DNA from: Limnohabitans sp. Rim8
Lineage (GTDB): Bacteria > Pseudomonadota > Gammaproteobacteria > Burkholderiales > Burkholderiaceae_C
Reading direction: 5' to 3'
NCBI RefSeq assembly: GCF_945901735.1
Contig: NZ_CAMDLM010000015.1
Coordinates: 22,796 to 86,795 of the forward strand
DNA: 64,000 bases
How positions within the stretch are numbered: position 1 is the first letter of the stretch; the number at the start of each line of letters is the position of its first letter. The notes beneath the pieces were generated by a model. The model did no database searches and was not told the origin of the DNA. It was given only the letters and a program-made list of their open reading frames with translations. A program made the translations under genes and the position numbers. This document shows, in pieces, positions 18,500 through 28,408 of this stretch.

Positions 18500-19345
18500 A
18501 TGAAAGAGTCACCCAACCCCACCTTTGCACTGACCCCTGTTCAATTGGCCGGGGGGGTGCTCCACTCGGGGGCAGCTGCCACCGGTTTGGACTTTTTGCC
18601 TCGGCGTCTGCAAAGCAGCATTGAAGTCAGCTGGGCGCAGCATCTCGACGAAGTTCGCGAAGCGCAGCGCCTGAGGTACCAGGTTTTTGCCAACGAGTTG
18701 GGTGCGCGGTTGCCCAAATCACTGCCAGGCCACGACATCGATTTGTTCGACGATTACTGCGAACACCTGCTGGTCCGGGACAACGTTTCAGGCCAGGTCA
18801 TTGGCACCTACCGGGTGCTCACGCCAGCACAAGCCAAGCGGGCCGGCAGCACCTACAGCGACACCGAGTTTGACCTGACCCGTCTGCGCGATCTGCGCAG
18901 CCGCATGGTGGAGTTGGGCCGCAGTTGTGTGCACGCAGACTACCGCCATGGTGCAGTCATCATGGCCTTGTGGGGCGCTTTGTTCGAATTCATGGACCGC
19001 AACCGCCTGGACACCATGATCGGTTGCGCCAGTATCCCGATGCTGCACAACGGTCTGGTCACGGGTGATGTCGCAGCCAGCATCTGGCACCAGTTGCGTG
19101 AAAAGCATTTGGCCGAAATCCAGTTCCATGTGCGGCCACGTTTGCCGCTGCCTGTGGACGATTTGGACCATGGTTTGGCCATCGAGCCGCCCGCGCTCAT
19201 CAGAGGCTATTTGCGCTTGGGCGCCAAGGTGCTGGGTGCGCCCGCTTGGGACCCGGACTTCAACACGGCCGATCTGCCCATGATGATGCGCACGGCCGAC
19301 TTGCCCATGCGCTATCGCAAAAATTTTTCCATGGGGGCCGCATGA
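18500..19345 (+). CDS. olsB: Ornithine lipid N-acyltransferase OlsB
   Basis: OlsB-type enzymes transfer a 3-hydroxyacyl group from acyl carrier protein to the alpha-amino group of ornithine, giving lyso-ornithine lipid, a phosphorus-free membrane lipid. The 281-residue GNAT-like protein shows VREAQRLRYQVFANELGA, FDDYCEHLLVRD, GTYRVLTPAQAKRAG and VELGRSCVHADYRHGAVIMALW, the conserved stretches of this family (Acetyltransf_5). A strong AGGAG precedes the ATG. It is 69 bases after the HD oxygenase and overlaps plcP by four bases. The OlsA acyltransferase that completes the lipid is not in the window. Confidence 0.85.
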   Translation: MKESPNPTFALTPVQLAGGVLHSGAAATGLDFLPRRLQSSIEVSWAQHLDEVREAQRLRYQVFANELGARLPKSLPGHDIDLFDDYCEHLLVRDNVSGQVIGTYRVLTPAQAKRAGSTYSDTEFDLTRLRDLRSRMVELGRSCVHADYRHGAVIMALWGALFEFMDRNRLDTMIGCASIPMLHNGLVTGDVAASIWHQLREKHLAEIQFHVRPRLPLPVDDLDHGLAIEPPALIRGYLRLGAKVLGAPAWDPDFNTADLPMMMRTADLPMRYRKNFSMGAA

Positions 19346-20259
19346 TAAAAACCGACGCACTCTCGACGGCCGCTGCGTTGTTCACAACCTCTTATGCGGC
19401 GCTCGATGGCACTTTGCCCCACGCCTTGCCCGAGTCAGTGCAGGGGCCAGAGGAACCAGACGACGACATTTTGCCCGCAGGCCGGCAGCGTTTGCGGGCA
19501 GTTTTTATTTCGGATCTGCACATTGGTACGCCTGGTTTTCAGGCCGAAGCCCTGCTCGATTTTCTGAAACACCACCCCAGTGATGTGTTGTACTTGGTGG
19601 GCGACATCGTGGACGGTTGGCAACTGCGCAGGCGCTGGTTCTGGCCCCAAAGTCACAACGATGTGGTCCAAAAATTATTGCGCCGAGCGCGCAAAGGGTG
19701 CCGCGTCATTTATGTGCCGGGCAACCACGACGAGTTCGCGCGGCATTTTGTGGGTCACGCATTTGGTGGGGTCGAGGTGCTGCACGACACGTCACACACC
19801 ACGGCCAAAGGCCTCAAGTTGTGGGTGGTGCACGGCGACCACTTTGATGGCGTGATTCAGTGCGCCAAGTGGCTGGCTTATTTGGGCGATTATTTGTACG
19901 AGCTGGCCTTGCGTCTCAACCGTCACCTCAACAGCTTCAGGGCGCGCATCGGTCTGGAGTACTGGTCTTTGTCGGCTTACCTCAAATTGAAGGTCAAAAA
20001 AGCGGTGAATTTCATCAGCGACTTTGAGGTGGCTGTGGCTCATGAGGCCAAGCGCCGGGGCTTTGATGGCGTGGTGTGCGGCCACATTCACCACGCCGAA
20101 ATTCGCGATGTGAACGGCACCCTGTATTGCAACGACGGCGATTGGGTAGAAAGCCGTACCGCGTTGGTGGAGCATGCCGACGGTCGACTGGAGATCATCC
20201 ACTGGGGCAGCCAGGCGGTGGTCGTCAACGCCTTGCCTGCGCAGGCGGTGCCCGCTTAA
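19342..20259 (+). CDS. plcP: PlcP-like metallophosphoesterase (phospholipid C-type hydrolase)
   Basis: A 305-residue calcineurin-like phosphoesterase. All metal motifs are present: SDLHIG, VGDIVDGW, PGNHDEF, VVHGDHFD and GHIHHAEI. Databases often label this group UDP-2,3-diacylglucosamine hydrolase, but the WFWPQSHNDVVQKLLRRARKG segment and the long insert (LNRHLNSFRARIGLEYWSLSAY) fit PlcP of Sinorhizobium, which under phosphate starvation degrades phosphatidylcholine or phosphatidylethanolamine to diacylglycerol. Coupling to olsB by an ATGA overlap supports that role. The first 80 residues are a poorly conserved lead-in. Confidence 0.78.
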   Translation: MIKTDALSTAAALFTTSYAALDGTLPHALPESVQGPEEPDDDILPAGRQRLRAVFISDLHIGTPGFQAEALLDFLKHHPSDVLYLVGDIVDGWQLRRRWFWPQSHNDVVQKLLRRARKGCRVIYVPGNHDEFARHFVGHAFGGVEVLHDTSHTTAKGLKLWVVHGDHFDGVIQCAKWLAYLGDYLYELALRLNRHLNSFRARIGLEYWSLSAYLKLKVKKAVNFISDFEVAVAHEAKRRGFDGVVCGHIHHAEIRDVNGTLYCNDGDWVESRTALVEHADGRLEIIHWGSQAVVVNALPAQAVPA

Positions 20260-20320
20260 ATCTGGCGCTGTTCGAGTCTCACTTGATATCGATCAAAGGC
20301 GACGACAAATAAGTCACTGA

Positions 20321-20338
20321 TTGTCACGGTTTTGTCAC
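20321..20338 (+). promoter_or_regulatory. Pho box upstream of ppk
   Basis: TTGTCAC-GGTT-TTGTCAC is a perfect 7-4-7 direct repeat, the cleanest Pho box in the window. TAGTGA at 20349-20354 sits where the -10 is found at other boxes. The ppk start is 53 bases downstream. Confidence 0.85.
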
Positions 20339-20390
20339 CAAAATGCCTTAGTGACTTTATATGATGAATTGAATTCATCGACGGTATGCC

Positions 20391-22475
20391 ATGGCCCATC
20401 CAATTTCACAGACCATTTCGCCAGAGTTGCCACCTGAGTTTTTGGACCGCGATCTGAGCATCCTGGCTTTCAATGAGCGTGTGCTCGATTGGGCCCACCG
20501 ACCCGAGGTGCCTGTGCTCGAACGCCTGCGGTATCTGTGCATCGTGTCCTCTAACTTAGACGAGTTCTTTGAGGTTCGGGCCGAGCCGCATGTGATGGGC
20601 AGCTTGCAGGAGATCAGATCCGGCCAATACACGAACGACAGCTTGAAGGCCATTGCCGACAAAACCAATGCCATGGTGGCGCGGCAGTACGCTTTGTACA
20701 ACGACGATTTGCTGCCCACTTTGCAGCGCCATGGCTACCGTTTATTGTCACACGGCGAGCGCAATGCCGAGCAACGCCGCTGGGTGCGCAGTTACTTCCA
20801 GCGCGAAGTGCAGCCCCTGTTGGTGCCCGTGGGCCTGGACCCGGCGCACCCCTTTCCTCAAGTGGCCAACAAATCGCTCAACTTCATTGTGCAGTTGTCG
20901 GGCAAGGACGCTTTTGGGCGGTCCAACGAAATCGCCATCGTCAAGGTACCGCGCGTGTTGCCGAGGGTGATTGCCTTGCCGGACCGGGTGTGCGAGGGCA
21001 GCAAGGCTTTTGTACTTTTGTCCAGCGTGATCCGCGCCCATCTGGCCGAGTTGTTCCCGGGCCGTGAAGTCGGACAATTTTCCCAGTTCAGGGTCACGCG
21101 CCACTCGGATCTGGCGGTGGACGAGGACGAAATCGCCAATTTGCGCATGGCTCTGCGTCAAGGTCTGCAGCACCGCCACTATGGCCAGGCGGTTCGCCTG
21201 GAAGTCTCGTCCAGCTGTGTGCCCCGTTTGTCAGAATTCTTGCGCAAGGAATTTCGCTTGCCCGAAGCTTCAGTGTACCGGGTCAATGGCCCGGTAAACC
21301 TGGTGCGCCTGATGCAGTTGATCGATTTGGTGCCTGCACCAGACTTGCTCTTCCCGCCCTTCAAAGCCAGCTTTCCGGTGCAACTTCCGAAACACGGTTC
21401 GGTGTTCAACCGGATCAAAGAAGGCGATGTGGTGATTCACCAACCCTTTGAAAGTTTTGATGGCGTGCTGGCCTTTTTGCGTGAAGCCGTGATGGACCCT
21501 AATGTGTTGGCCATCAAGCAAACCATTTACCGCGCTGGCAGCGACACCACCATGATGGATTTGCTGCGCGAAGCGGTACGACGCGGCAAGGAAGTCACGG
21601 TCGTGGTGGAGCTCAAAGCCCGTTTTGACGAAGAGGCCAACATCAATTGGGCCGAGCAACTTGAATCGATCGGCGCTCAAGTGGTCTACGGCATCGTGGG
21701 CCTGAAAACGCACGCCAAAATGCTGCTGGTCACTCGCCGTGAAGGCCGTGTGCTGCGCCGCTATGGCCATCTGTCTACGGGCAATTACAACCGCCGCACC
21801 GCGGCGCTGTACACCGACATCAGTTACCTCACGGCCGATGCCGACATCACCGCCGACATGGACCAGTTGTTTGGGCATTTGGCCAGCCAAAGCCGGTTGC
21901 CTAGGATGAAAAGTTTGCTGGTTGCACCCTTTGCTTTGCATGCCCAAATGCAGGCCCTCATTGAGGCAGTTGGCGAGGCGGCTGCACGTGGCGCGACCGG
22001 GCGCATTGTCATCAAGATGAATGCCCTGACCGACCAGCCCTTGATGGAGGCTTTGCTGACGGCTGGGCAAAAGGGGGCCAAGATCGATTTGATTGTGCGC
22101 GGGGCCTGCATGCTGCCCGCCGGGGTGGCTGGGGTGAGCGACAACATCCGGGTGCGTTCGGTCATCGGCCGCTTTCTGGAGCACTCACGGGTGTTTTACT
22201 TTTGCGCCGACCAAGACGAATCTCTGTACCTGTCGAGCGCCGACTGGATGAGCCGCAACATGACGCGCCGCATCGAGTTGGCCTGGCCCGTGACCGACCC
22301 GTTGCTGCGCCAACGAATCATTGACGAATGCCTGATCGCCTACCTGCACGACGGTCGCGATGCCTGGGACTTGGCCCCAGATGGCCAATACCACCGTGTC
22401 GGCTTGACCGAGCCGGGGCCCGGGGCCCAACAAGCGCTGATGCAGCGCTACGACGCCTCACCTTTACAGGAGTGA
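20391..22475 (+). CDS. ppk: Polyphosphate kinase 1
   Basis: PPK1 reversibly polymerises the terminal phosphate of ATP into inorganic polyphosphate. The 694-residue protein has the full N, H, C1 and C2 layout: RDLSILAFNERVLDWA at the N-terminus, the phosphorylated catalytic histidine in GLKTHAKMLLVTRRE, the second conserved histidine in YGHLSTGNYNRRTAALYTD, and SSADWMSRNMTRRIELAWPV near the C-terminus. Two ATGs overlap at the start; the second, at 20391, is in frame. It lies under a Pho box and is followed after five bases by sixA. Confidence 0.96.
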   Translation: MAHPISQTISPELPPEFLDRDLSILAFNERVLDWAHRPEVPVLERLRYLCIVSSNLDEFFEVRAEPHVMGSLQEIRSGQYTNDSLKAIADKTNAMVARQYALYNDDLLPTLQRHGYRLLSHGERNAEQRRWVRSYFQREVQPLLVPVGLDPAHPFPQVANKSLNFIVQLSGKDAFGRSNEIAIVKVPRVLPRVIALPDRVCEGSKAFVLLSSVIRAHLAELFPGREVGQFSQFRVTRHSDLAVDEDEIANLRMALRQGLQHRHYGQAVRLEVSSSCVPRLSEFLRKEFRLPEASVYRVNGPVNLVRLMQLIDLVPAPDLLFPPFKASFPVQLPKHGSVFNRIKEGDVVIHQPFESFDGVLAFLREAVMDPNVLAIKQTIYRAGSDTTMMDLLREAVRRGKEVTVVVELKARFDEEANINWAEQLESIGAQVVYGIVGLKTHAKMLLVTRREGRVLRRYGHLSTGNYNRRTAALYTDISYLTADADITADMDQLFGHLASQSRLPRMKSLLVAPFALHAQMQALIEAVGEAAARGATGRIVIKMNALTDQPLMEALLTAGQKGAKIDLIVRGACMLPAGVAGVSDNIRVRSVIGRFLEHSRVFYFCADQDESLYLSSADWMSRNMTRRIELAWPVTDPLLRQRIIDECLIAYLHDGRDAWDLAPDGQYHRVGLTEPGPGAQQALMQRYDASPLQE

Positions 22476-22480
22476 GTCCC

Positions 22481-22942
22481 ATGGATTTGATCGTGTGGCG
22501 GCATGCAGAGGCCAATGAGGCCGAGCCAGGCGAAGACGACATGCAAAGGGTCTTGACACCTCGCGGGCGCAAACAGGCCGAACGCATGGCCGCCTGGCTG
22601 GACGCCCAGTTGCCACAAGGGACCCGCGTGCTCAGCAGCCCCGCTGTGCGGGCCGAGCAAACGGTGCTGGCCCTGAGCCGCAAGTACAAGGTCCGCGACG
22701 CCCTGTCTCCTGGCGCCAGTGTGGCGGATGTGCTGGAAACCTCGGGCTGGCCCGAGGCGCGTTACCCGGTCTTGTTGGTAGGGCACCAACCGGCGTTGGG
22801 CGGCATGGTGGCGACATTGCTGGGCATGCCCGAGGCCGCATGCGCCATCCGAAAAGGCGCGGTGTGGTGGTTGCGCCACCGCATCCGCGAGGGCGAGGCG
22901 CAAACCGTGCTGTTGGCTGTGACATGCCCTGAGCGCATTTGA
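22481..22942 (+). CDS. sixA: Phosphohistidine phosphatase SixA
   Basis: SixA removes phosphate from histidine, for example on phosphorelay or nitrogen phosphotransferase proteins. The 153-residue histidine phosphatase carries the RHA variant of the RHG motif at the N-terminus (IVWRHAEANE), the conserved Arg in SSPAVRAEQT, and the second catalytic histidine in VGHQPALG. A GGAG lies eight bases before the ATG, immediately after the ppk stop, so the gene belongs to the ppk transcript and to its Pho control. Confidence 0.9.
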   Translation: MDLIVWRHAEANEAEPGEDDMQRVLTPRGRKQAERMAAWLDAQLPQGTRVLSSPAVRAEQTVLALSRKYKVRDALSPGASVADVLETSGWPEARYPVLLVGHQPALGGMVATLLGMPEAACAIRKGAVWWLRHRIREGEAQTVLLAVTCPERI

Positions 22943-22963
22943 GCAGCGGGTTGGTGAGCGCCT

Positions 22964-23488
22964 TCAGTCTTTGGCAGGCCGACCGGTTTTGATGGTGGGA
23001 ACATTGGCCATGGCTTTCTTGAAAGCAGTGTCGGCCAAGCCCGCCAAGGCCTGCAGGCCAGCGCGGATCAATTCACTTTTCTTGACTTCCACGCCCAAAG
23101 CCATGGCGCGTTTTTTCATCTCGGTGATTTGCAGCAACTCGGTCTTGGGCAGTGTGAAACTGTCGCGCACGACTTTGATCTTTTTCTCTTTGGGGGCCTT
23201 GGCAGGGGCGGCCGTAGTTTTCTTGTCCGTGGCTTTGGGCTGAGGTGCTTTGGCCGAGCTGGTCTTGGCTTTGGCGGGCGCGGCAGGCGGGGTCACTGCA
23301 GTTTTGACCGATTTGACCGTCTTGCGCTGCGGGGCTTTGACAACGGTTTTGCGCGGTGCTTTGACGGGTATTTGGGAGGCGGGTGCCGCCTTTGCCGCTG
23401 GTTTGGCGGCAGCTTTGGCAGAAGTGGCGGTGCTGTCGGTGCTGGCAGCGTTGGCGCTTGGGGCTGAGGAAATGGTGGTGTCGTTCAT
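22964..23488 (-). CDS. Ala/Lys/Pro-rich protein with conserved C-terminal domain (histone H1-like)
   Basis: A 174-residue basic protein. Residues 1-105 are low complexity, built from A, K, P, T and S in AKAPK-like words, resembling bacterial histone H1-like and PhaF-type tails. Residues 105-174 are ordered: KVVRDSFTLPKTELLQITEMKKRA and ELIRAGLQALAGL look like a beta strand and two helices, possibly a ribbon-helix-helix DNA-binding fold. A role in nucleoid organisation or polymer granules is inferred from composition only. It converges on sixA and lies downstream of ppx on the same strand. Confidence 0.6.
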   Translation of the reverse strand: MNDTTISSAPSANAASTDSTATSAKAAAKPAAKAAPASQIPVKAPRKTVVKAPQRKTVKSVKTAVTPPAAPAKAKTSSAKAPQPKATDKKTTAAPAKAPKEKKIKVVRDSFTLPKTELLQITEMKKRAMALGVEVKKSELIRAGLQALAGLADTAFKKAMANVPTIKTGRPAKD

Positions 23489-23580
23489 GGTGTATTGCCT
23501 TTCAAAAAAATTAACGGTGCATACAGTTTATACCGTTGTTTTTTATTCGGCAAGACATCCACCTCAAAAATCCGGGGAAA

Positions 23581-25083
23581 TCAGCTCACCGTAACTTGTA
23601 AAACCCAATCCGTCTTTTGCCAAGCGTTTTTTTCTTCGCGCAGCAAGTGCGCCGATTGGGGCCAGAGTTCGGCCCAGTCGCTGTCCATCTGAAGGCTGGC
23701 GGTGCGCCTGTCAACATCGTAGTGGATGTGCAAGCCCGACAAATCCGGGTCACGCCGGGCATGGCACAGAATGACCGCCAAGCGAAGCGCCATAAGTTGC
23801 TGCACAAACCGGGTGTTTTGCAATTCGGTTTCGAGCTTGCGCAGCTTGCCCCGGTGGCCCAGCACCAATTGGCTCAGGCGGTGCAACTCGTCCAGGGTGA
23901 AGCCGGGCAGGTCGGTGTTGTCCAAGATGTAGGCACCGTGCTTGTGGTAATCACTGTGCGAGATGCGCAAGCCGGTTTCGTGCAGCTGGCAGGCCCAGTG
24001 CAGTTTTTGCAAATGGCGTTGGCGTTCGTTTTGGGGCAGGTCGGCCCCCGATCCAATCATGGCTTCCAGCAGGTCCCGGGCTGTGCGTGAGACCCGATCG
24101 GCCTGCTGGGCATCGGTGCCAAAGCGTTGGGCCAACCAGCTCACCATGGACGAGCGGACATCCTGGGGGGTTTCACGGTCGATCAGGTCGTACAGCGCGC
24201 CATGGCGCAAGGCCCCTTGCGCGGCATGCATCTCATCGATTTGCAGCAGATCAAACACGGCTTGCAAAACCGCCAGGCCGCCACCGATGACGGGTTTGCG
24301 ATCTTCCTTGACGCCTTCCAGGCGCAAGTTGTCCAGCTTTTGGGCCTTGAGCAAACGCTCTTTGAGCCAACTCAGGCCGTCGCGTGTGACACGCCCCTCG
24401 GGCCAGCCGGCCTGGGTCAAGATATCGGACACTGCGCCCACCGTGCCCGAGGAGCCGTAGCACTTGTCCCAGTGCTGGCGGTTGAAGAGGATGTGGGCCT
24501 CGTCGAGCACCGCCAGGGCCCCGATTTGGGCGGCCTTGAAGGCTTGGGGAGTCCACAGGCCATCGGAAAAATACTTCATGGACCAGCCCACACTGCCCAC
24601 GCGGTAAGACTCCAGCGTACTGGCGGTGACGTGCTGGCCCAAAATCATTTCGGTCGAGCGCCCGCCGATATCCACCACCAGGCGGCGCTCATCCGACTGC
24701 GGCAGCAGGTGCGACACGCCCAGGTAAATGAGTCGGGCCTCTTCGCGCCCGGCAATCACCTCGATCGGAAAGCCCAGAATTTGTTTGGCCTTGACCAAAA
24801 ACACATCCCGGTTGCGGGCCTCGCGCAGGGTTTGGGTCGCCACGGCCCTGACTTGTTGGGGCTGGAAGCCCGCAATCCGTTCGCCAAAGCGGGCCAGGCA
24901 CTCCCAGCCCCGTGCCATGGCGTCTTCGCTCAGGTTGCGTTCGCTGTCCAGGCCGTTGCCTTGGCGCACGGTTTCCTTGATGTATTCCACGCGCCGCAGC
25001 TGGCCTGCATCCATTTGTCCGATCTCAAGGCGAAAACTGTTGGAGCCCAGGTCAATGGCGGCGTAAAGAGAATGGGTTTGCAT
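23581..25083 (-). CDS. ppx: Exopolyphosphatase / guanosine pentaphosphatase Ppx
   Basis: Ppx releases phosphate from polyphosphate ends and belongs to the Ppx/GppA branch of the ASKHA fold. The nucleotide-binding motifs are visible: AAIDLGSNSFRLEIG at the N-terminus and VVDIGGRSTEMILG near residue 140, then the HD-like C-terminal domain with HWACQLHETGLRISHSDYHKHGAYIL. At 500 residues it is of full length. The start at MQTHSLY is preferred over an upstream extension that is arginine and proline rich. It lies head-on to sixA with the H1-like gene between them. Confidence 0.93.
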   Translation of the reverse strand: MQTHSLYAAIDLGSNSFRLEIGQMDAGQLRRVEYIKETVRQGNGLDSERNLSEDAMARGWECLARFGERIAGFQPQQVRAVATQTLREARNRDVFLVKAKQILGFPIEVIAGREEARLIYLGVSHLLPQSDERRLVVDIGGRSTEMILGQHVTASTLESYRVGSVGWSMKYFSDGLWTPQAFKAAQIGALAVLDEAHILFNRQHWDKCYGSSGTVGAVSDILTQAGWPEGRVTRDGLSWLKERLLKAQKLDNLRLEGVKEDRKPVIGGGLAVLQAVFDLLQIDEMHAAQGALRHGALYDLIDRETPQDVRSSMVSWLAQRFGTDAQQADRVSRTARDLLEAMIGSGADLPQNERQRHLQKLHWACQLHETGLRISHSDYHKHGAYILDNTDLPGFTLDELHRLSQLVLGHRGKLRKLETELQNTRFVQQLMALRLAVILCHARRDPDLSGLHIHYDVDRRTASLQMDSDWAELWPQSAHLLREEKNAWQKTDWVLQVTVS

Positions 25084-25131
25084 GGCGAGGGGGCGAGGGC
25101 GGCGAGGTCGGACGGGCAAAGTGTGAATTAT

Positions 25132-25149
25132 GTGACCGGATTGTGAAAT
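25132..25149 (-). promoter_or_regulatory. Weak Pho-box-like sequence upstream of ppx
   Basis: On the minus strand ATTTCAC-AATC-CGGTCAC has the 7-4-7 layout with five of seven matches in each half. It lies about 50 bases upstream of the ppx start. No convincing -10 follows at the usual 10-base distance. Confidence 0.3.
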
Positions 25150-25207
25150 TTGAATGACATGGGCGCCCATCAGGCAAGGGCAGCGGGCCTTGGGTGCTCG
25201 CTCCGTC

Positions 25208-26230
<1,023 letters not shown>

Positions 26231-26290
26231 GTGCGCAGCTTTCTTGGATGAGGGAAAGCCGCAACCGAGGTCGAGGCCATAGCGGCGATC

Positions 26291-27172
26291 TCACGACTGC
26301 CCAATGCGCTGCAGTTCGGATTGCAAAGCCAATCGATCGAGTTTTTCCAGAGGCAAACTCAGCAAAATCGCGATGCGGCGGTGCAGCGTCATGAAGGCGT
26401 TCCAATAAGCTTTGACGCTTTGTTCGGCGCTCTGGCCTTCTTGCGCAGGCTCTTGCACGCCCCAGTGTGCGGTCAAGGGTTGACCTGGCCAGACCGGGCA
26501 AATCTCGGCCGCCGCTTGGTCGCACACGGTGATGACAAAGTCCATGCCCGGCGCATCGGGCCCGGAAAACTCATTCCAGCTTTTGCTGCGCAAACCAGCG
26601 GTGCTCATGTGGTTGCGCTCAAGGCACTGCAAGGCCTGGGGTTTGACCTGTCCAGCAGCGTGGCTGCCCGCACTGAAGGCCACAAAGCGGTTCGGTGCCA
26701 GGTGGTTCAAGATGGCCTCGGCCATGATGCTGCGCGATGAATTTCCGGTGCATAAAAACAGAACATGGCGTTGGGTCATGATGGTTGCTCCTGAGGTTGA
26801 AAAAGTGTGGGGCAGGGGGCTGGCCTGGCGCGTCATGGGCATGCCCTCGCAAGGCTGACCTTGGCAGCAGTGGTCGGTCAAAAACCCCACCAGGCTTTGC
26901 ATGGCCTGCATGTTGGCGCGGTAACGCAAAAATCGTCCTTCGCGCTCGACGCTGATCAACTCGACTTGGTGCAATTCCTTGAGGTGAAAAGACAGCGTGT
27001 TGGCGGGCACGCCCAAGGCTTGTGAAATTTGTCCTGGCTGCATGCCTTCTGGGCCTGCGCCCACGATGGCCCGAAACACCCGCAAGCGCGAAGATTGGGC
27101 TAAGGCGGCCAGGGCTTTGACGGCGCTGGCCTCACTCAGGTCCAGTGGCGGGTCTTGCGGCAGATCCATCAT
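26291..27172 (-). CDS. arsRC: ArsR-ArsC fusion: arsenic repressor joined to arsenate reductase
   Basis: One uninterrupted 293-residue frame holds two proteins that are usually separate. Residues 1-110 are an ArsR/SmtB winged helix (GQISQALGVPANTLSFHLKELH) ending in CCQGQPC, a cysteine cluster like the C-terminal arsenite site of Acidithiobacillus ArsR. A roughly 25-residue linker leads to MTQRHVLFLCTGNSSRS, a low-molecular-weight phosphatase-type ArsC with its CX5R loop and later cysteines (TVCDQ, ICPVW). A GGAG lies eight bases before that internal ATG (about 26779), so ArsC alone may also be made. The start overlaps the arsJ stop (ATGA). Confidence 0.85.
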   Translation of the reverse strand: MMDLPQDPPLDLSEASAVKALAALAQSSRLRVFRAIVGAGPEGMQPGQISQALGVPANTLSFHLKELHQVELISVEREGRFLRYRANMQAMQSLVGFLTDHCCQGQPCEGMPMTRQASPLPHTFSTSGATIMTQRHVLFLCTGNSSRSIMAEAILNHLAPNRFVAFSAGSHAAGQVKPQALQCLERNHMSTAGLRSKSWNEFSGPDAPGMDFVITVCDQAAAEICPVWPGQPLTAHWGVQEPAQEGQSAEQSVKAYWNAFMTLHRRIAILLSLPLEKLDRLALQSELQRIGQS

Positions 27173-28407
27173 GGCGCTCGGTCCACGGTGAGCAAGCCCA
27201 TGGGCAAACGCAGCGTGGCCAGCCAGCACAAAAGCAGCATCAGCGCCGAGCCCAAGAGGGCATACATCAACCCGCCCCACTGGTACAACAGGCCCGACAG
27301 CAGCGTGCCCATGAAGCGGCCCAGCGCATTGGCCGCGTAATAAAAACCCACGTCTTCGGCTGCTTTTTCGGAGCCCGCATAGGCCAGCACCAAGTAGCTG
27401 TGCACCGACGAGTTGATGGCAAAGGCAAAGCCGAACAAACTCAGACCGCCCACCACCCACCATTGCAGCTGCGGCGCTTGCAGGTACATCGCCGCTGCAA
27501 TGCCCAGCGGTATGAAGGTGAGCACCGCTGACCACCAACGGGCCGCAGGCACTTCGCGGCTCAGGCCATCGGCGCTGCGCCGCACGATCTGTGGTGCCAA
27601 GGCTTGCACCAGGCCGTAGCCAATGGTCCAGGCGGCCAAAAAGCCGCCCACCATGGTGAAGGTCCAGCCCACCGAGTACAAAAACACCGGCACGCCCACC
27701 ACAAACCACACATCACGCGCCCCAAACAAGGCCACGCGAGCGGCGGCCAGCGCGTTGATGCCCGGGTTTTTGGCGAACAACTCTTTGGCCGAGCCCGATG
27801 GCTTGCTCTTGCCCATCATGGGCGGCAAGCTGCTCACCACGCCGATCAGCACCAAAGCCAAGAGACCCGACATGGCCCACAGCGAGCCCTGAAAACCCAG
27901 CGTTTCCAGCAGCAAACCACCCAAGAAAAAACCAAAGCCCTTCATGGCGTTTTTGCTGCCGGTGAACCAAGCCACCCACTTGAACAACTGGCCATTGCCC
28001 GTGTCTTTGGCCTGCGCTTGCGTGATCTTGATGGCCGATTTGCTGGCGGTTTTGGTCAGGTCTTTGGCCACACCACACACCCCTTGCGCCAGCACCACCC
28101 AGGCCACCGACATGGCGGCTGTCCACTCGGGTTGCAAAGCCGAGAGCAAACCAAACCCGATGATCTGCGTGACCAAGCCCACGGTGAGCATGCGTGCAAT
28201 GCCAAAGCGCGTGGCCAACCAGCCGCCGATCAGGTTGGCCAATACGCCCGCGCCTTCGTACAGCAAAAACAAAAAGGCCAAGGTGAACGGCGAGTAACCC
28301 AGCTTGTAAAAGTGCAGCAGCACCAACATGCGCAAAGCGCCGTCGGTCAGGGTAAAGCCCCAATAAGCGGCGGTGACGATGCCGTAATTGCGTTCAGCAG
28401 CGTTCAT
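27169..28407 (-). CDS. arsJ: Organoarsenical exporter ArsJ
   Basis: ArsJ is a major-facilitator permease that exports 1-arseno-3-phosphoglycerate, the unstable product of arsenate-using GAPDH. The 412-residue protein has about 11-12 membrane segments and the family sequences YWGFTLTDGALRMLVLLHFYKLGYSP, AKDLTKTASKSAIK and FLGGLLLETLGF. The ATG at 28407, one base after the GAPDH stop, is preferred to an in-frame TTG at 28419. Position between the GAPDH gene and arsRC is the classic arsJ arrangement. Confidence 0.92.
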   Translation of the reverse strand: MNAAERNYGIVTAAYWGFTLTDGALRMLVLLHFYKLGYSPFTLAFLFLLYEGAGVLANLIGGWLATRFGIARMLTVGLVTQIIGFGLLSALQPEWTAAMSVAWVVLAQGVCGVAKDLTKTASKSAIKITQAQAKDTGNGQLFKWVAWFTGSKNAMKGFGFFLGGLLLETLGFQGSLWAMSGLLALVLIGVVSSLPPMMGKSKPSGSAKELFAKNPGINALAAARVALFGARDVWFVVGVPVFLYSVGWTFTMVGGFLAAWTIGYGLVQALAPQIVRRSADGLSREVPAARWWSAVLTFIPLGIAAAMYLQAPQLQWWVVGGLSLFGFAFAINSSVHSYLVLAYAGSEKAAEDVGFYYAANALGRFMGTLLSGLLYQWGGLMYALLGSALMLLLCWLATLRLPMGLLTVDRAP

Positions 28408-28408
28408 C

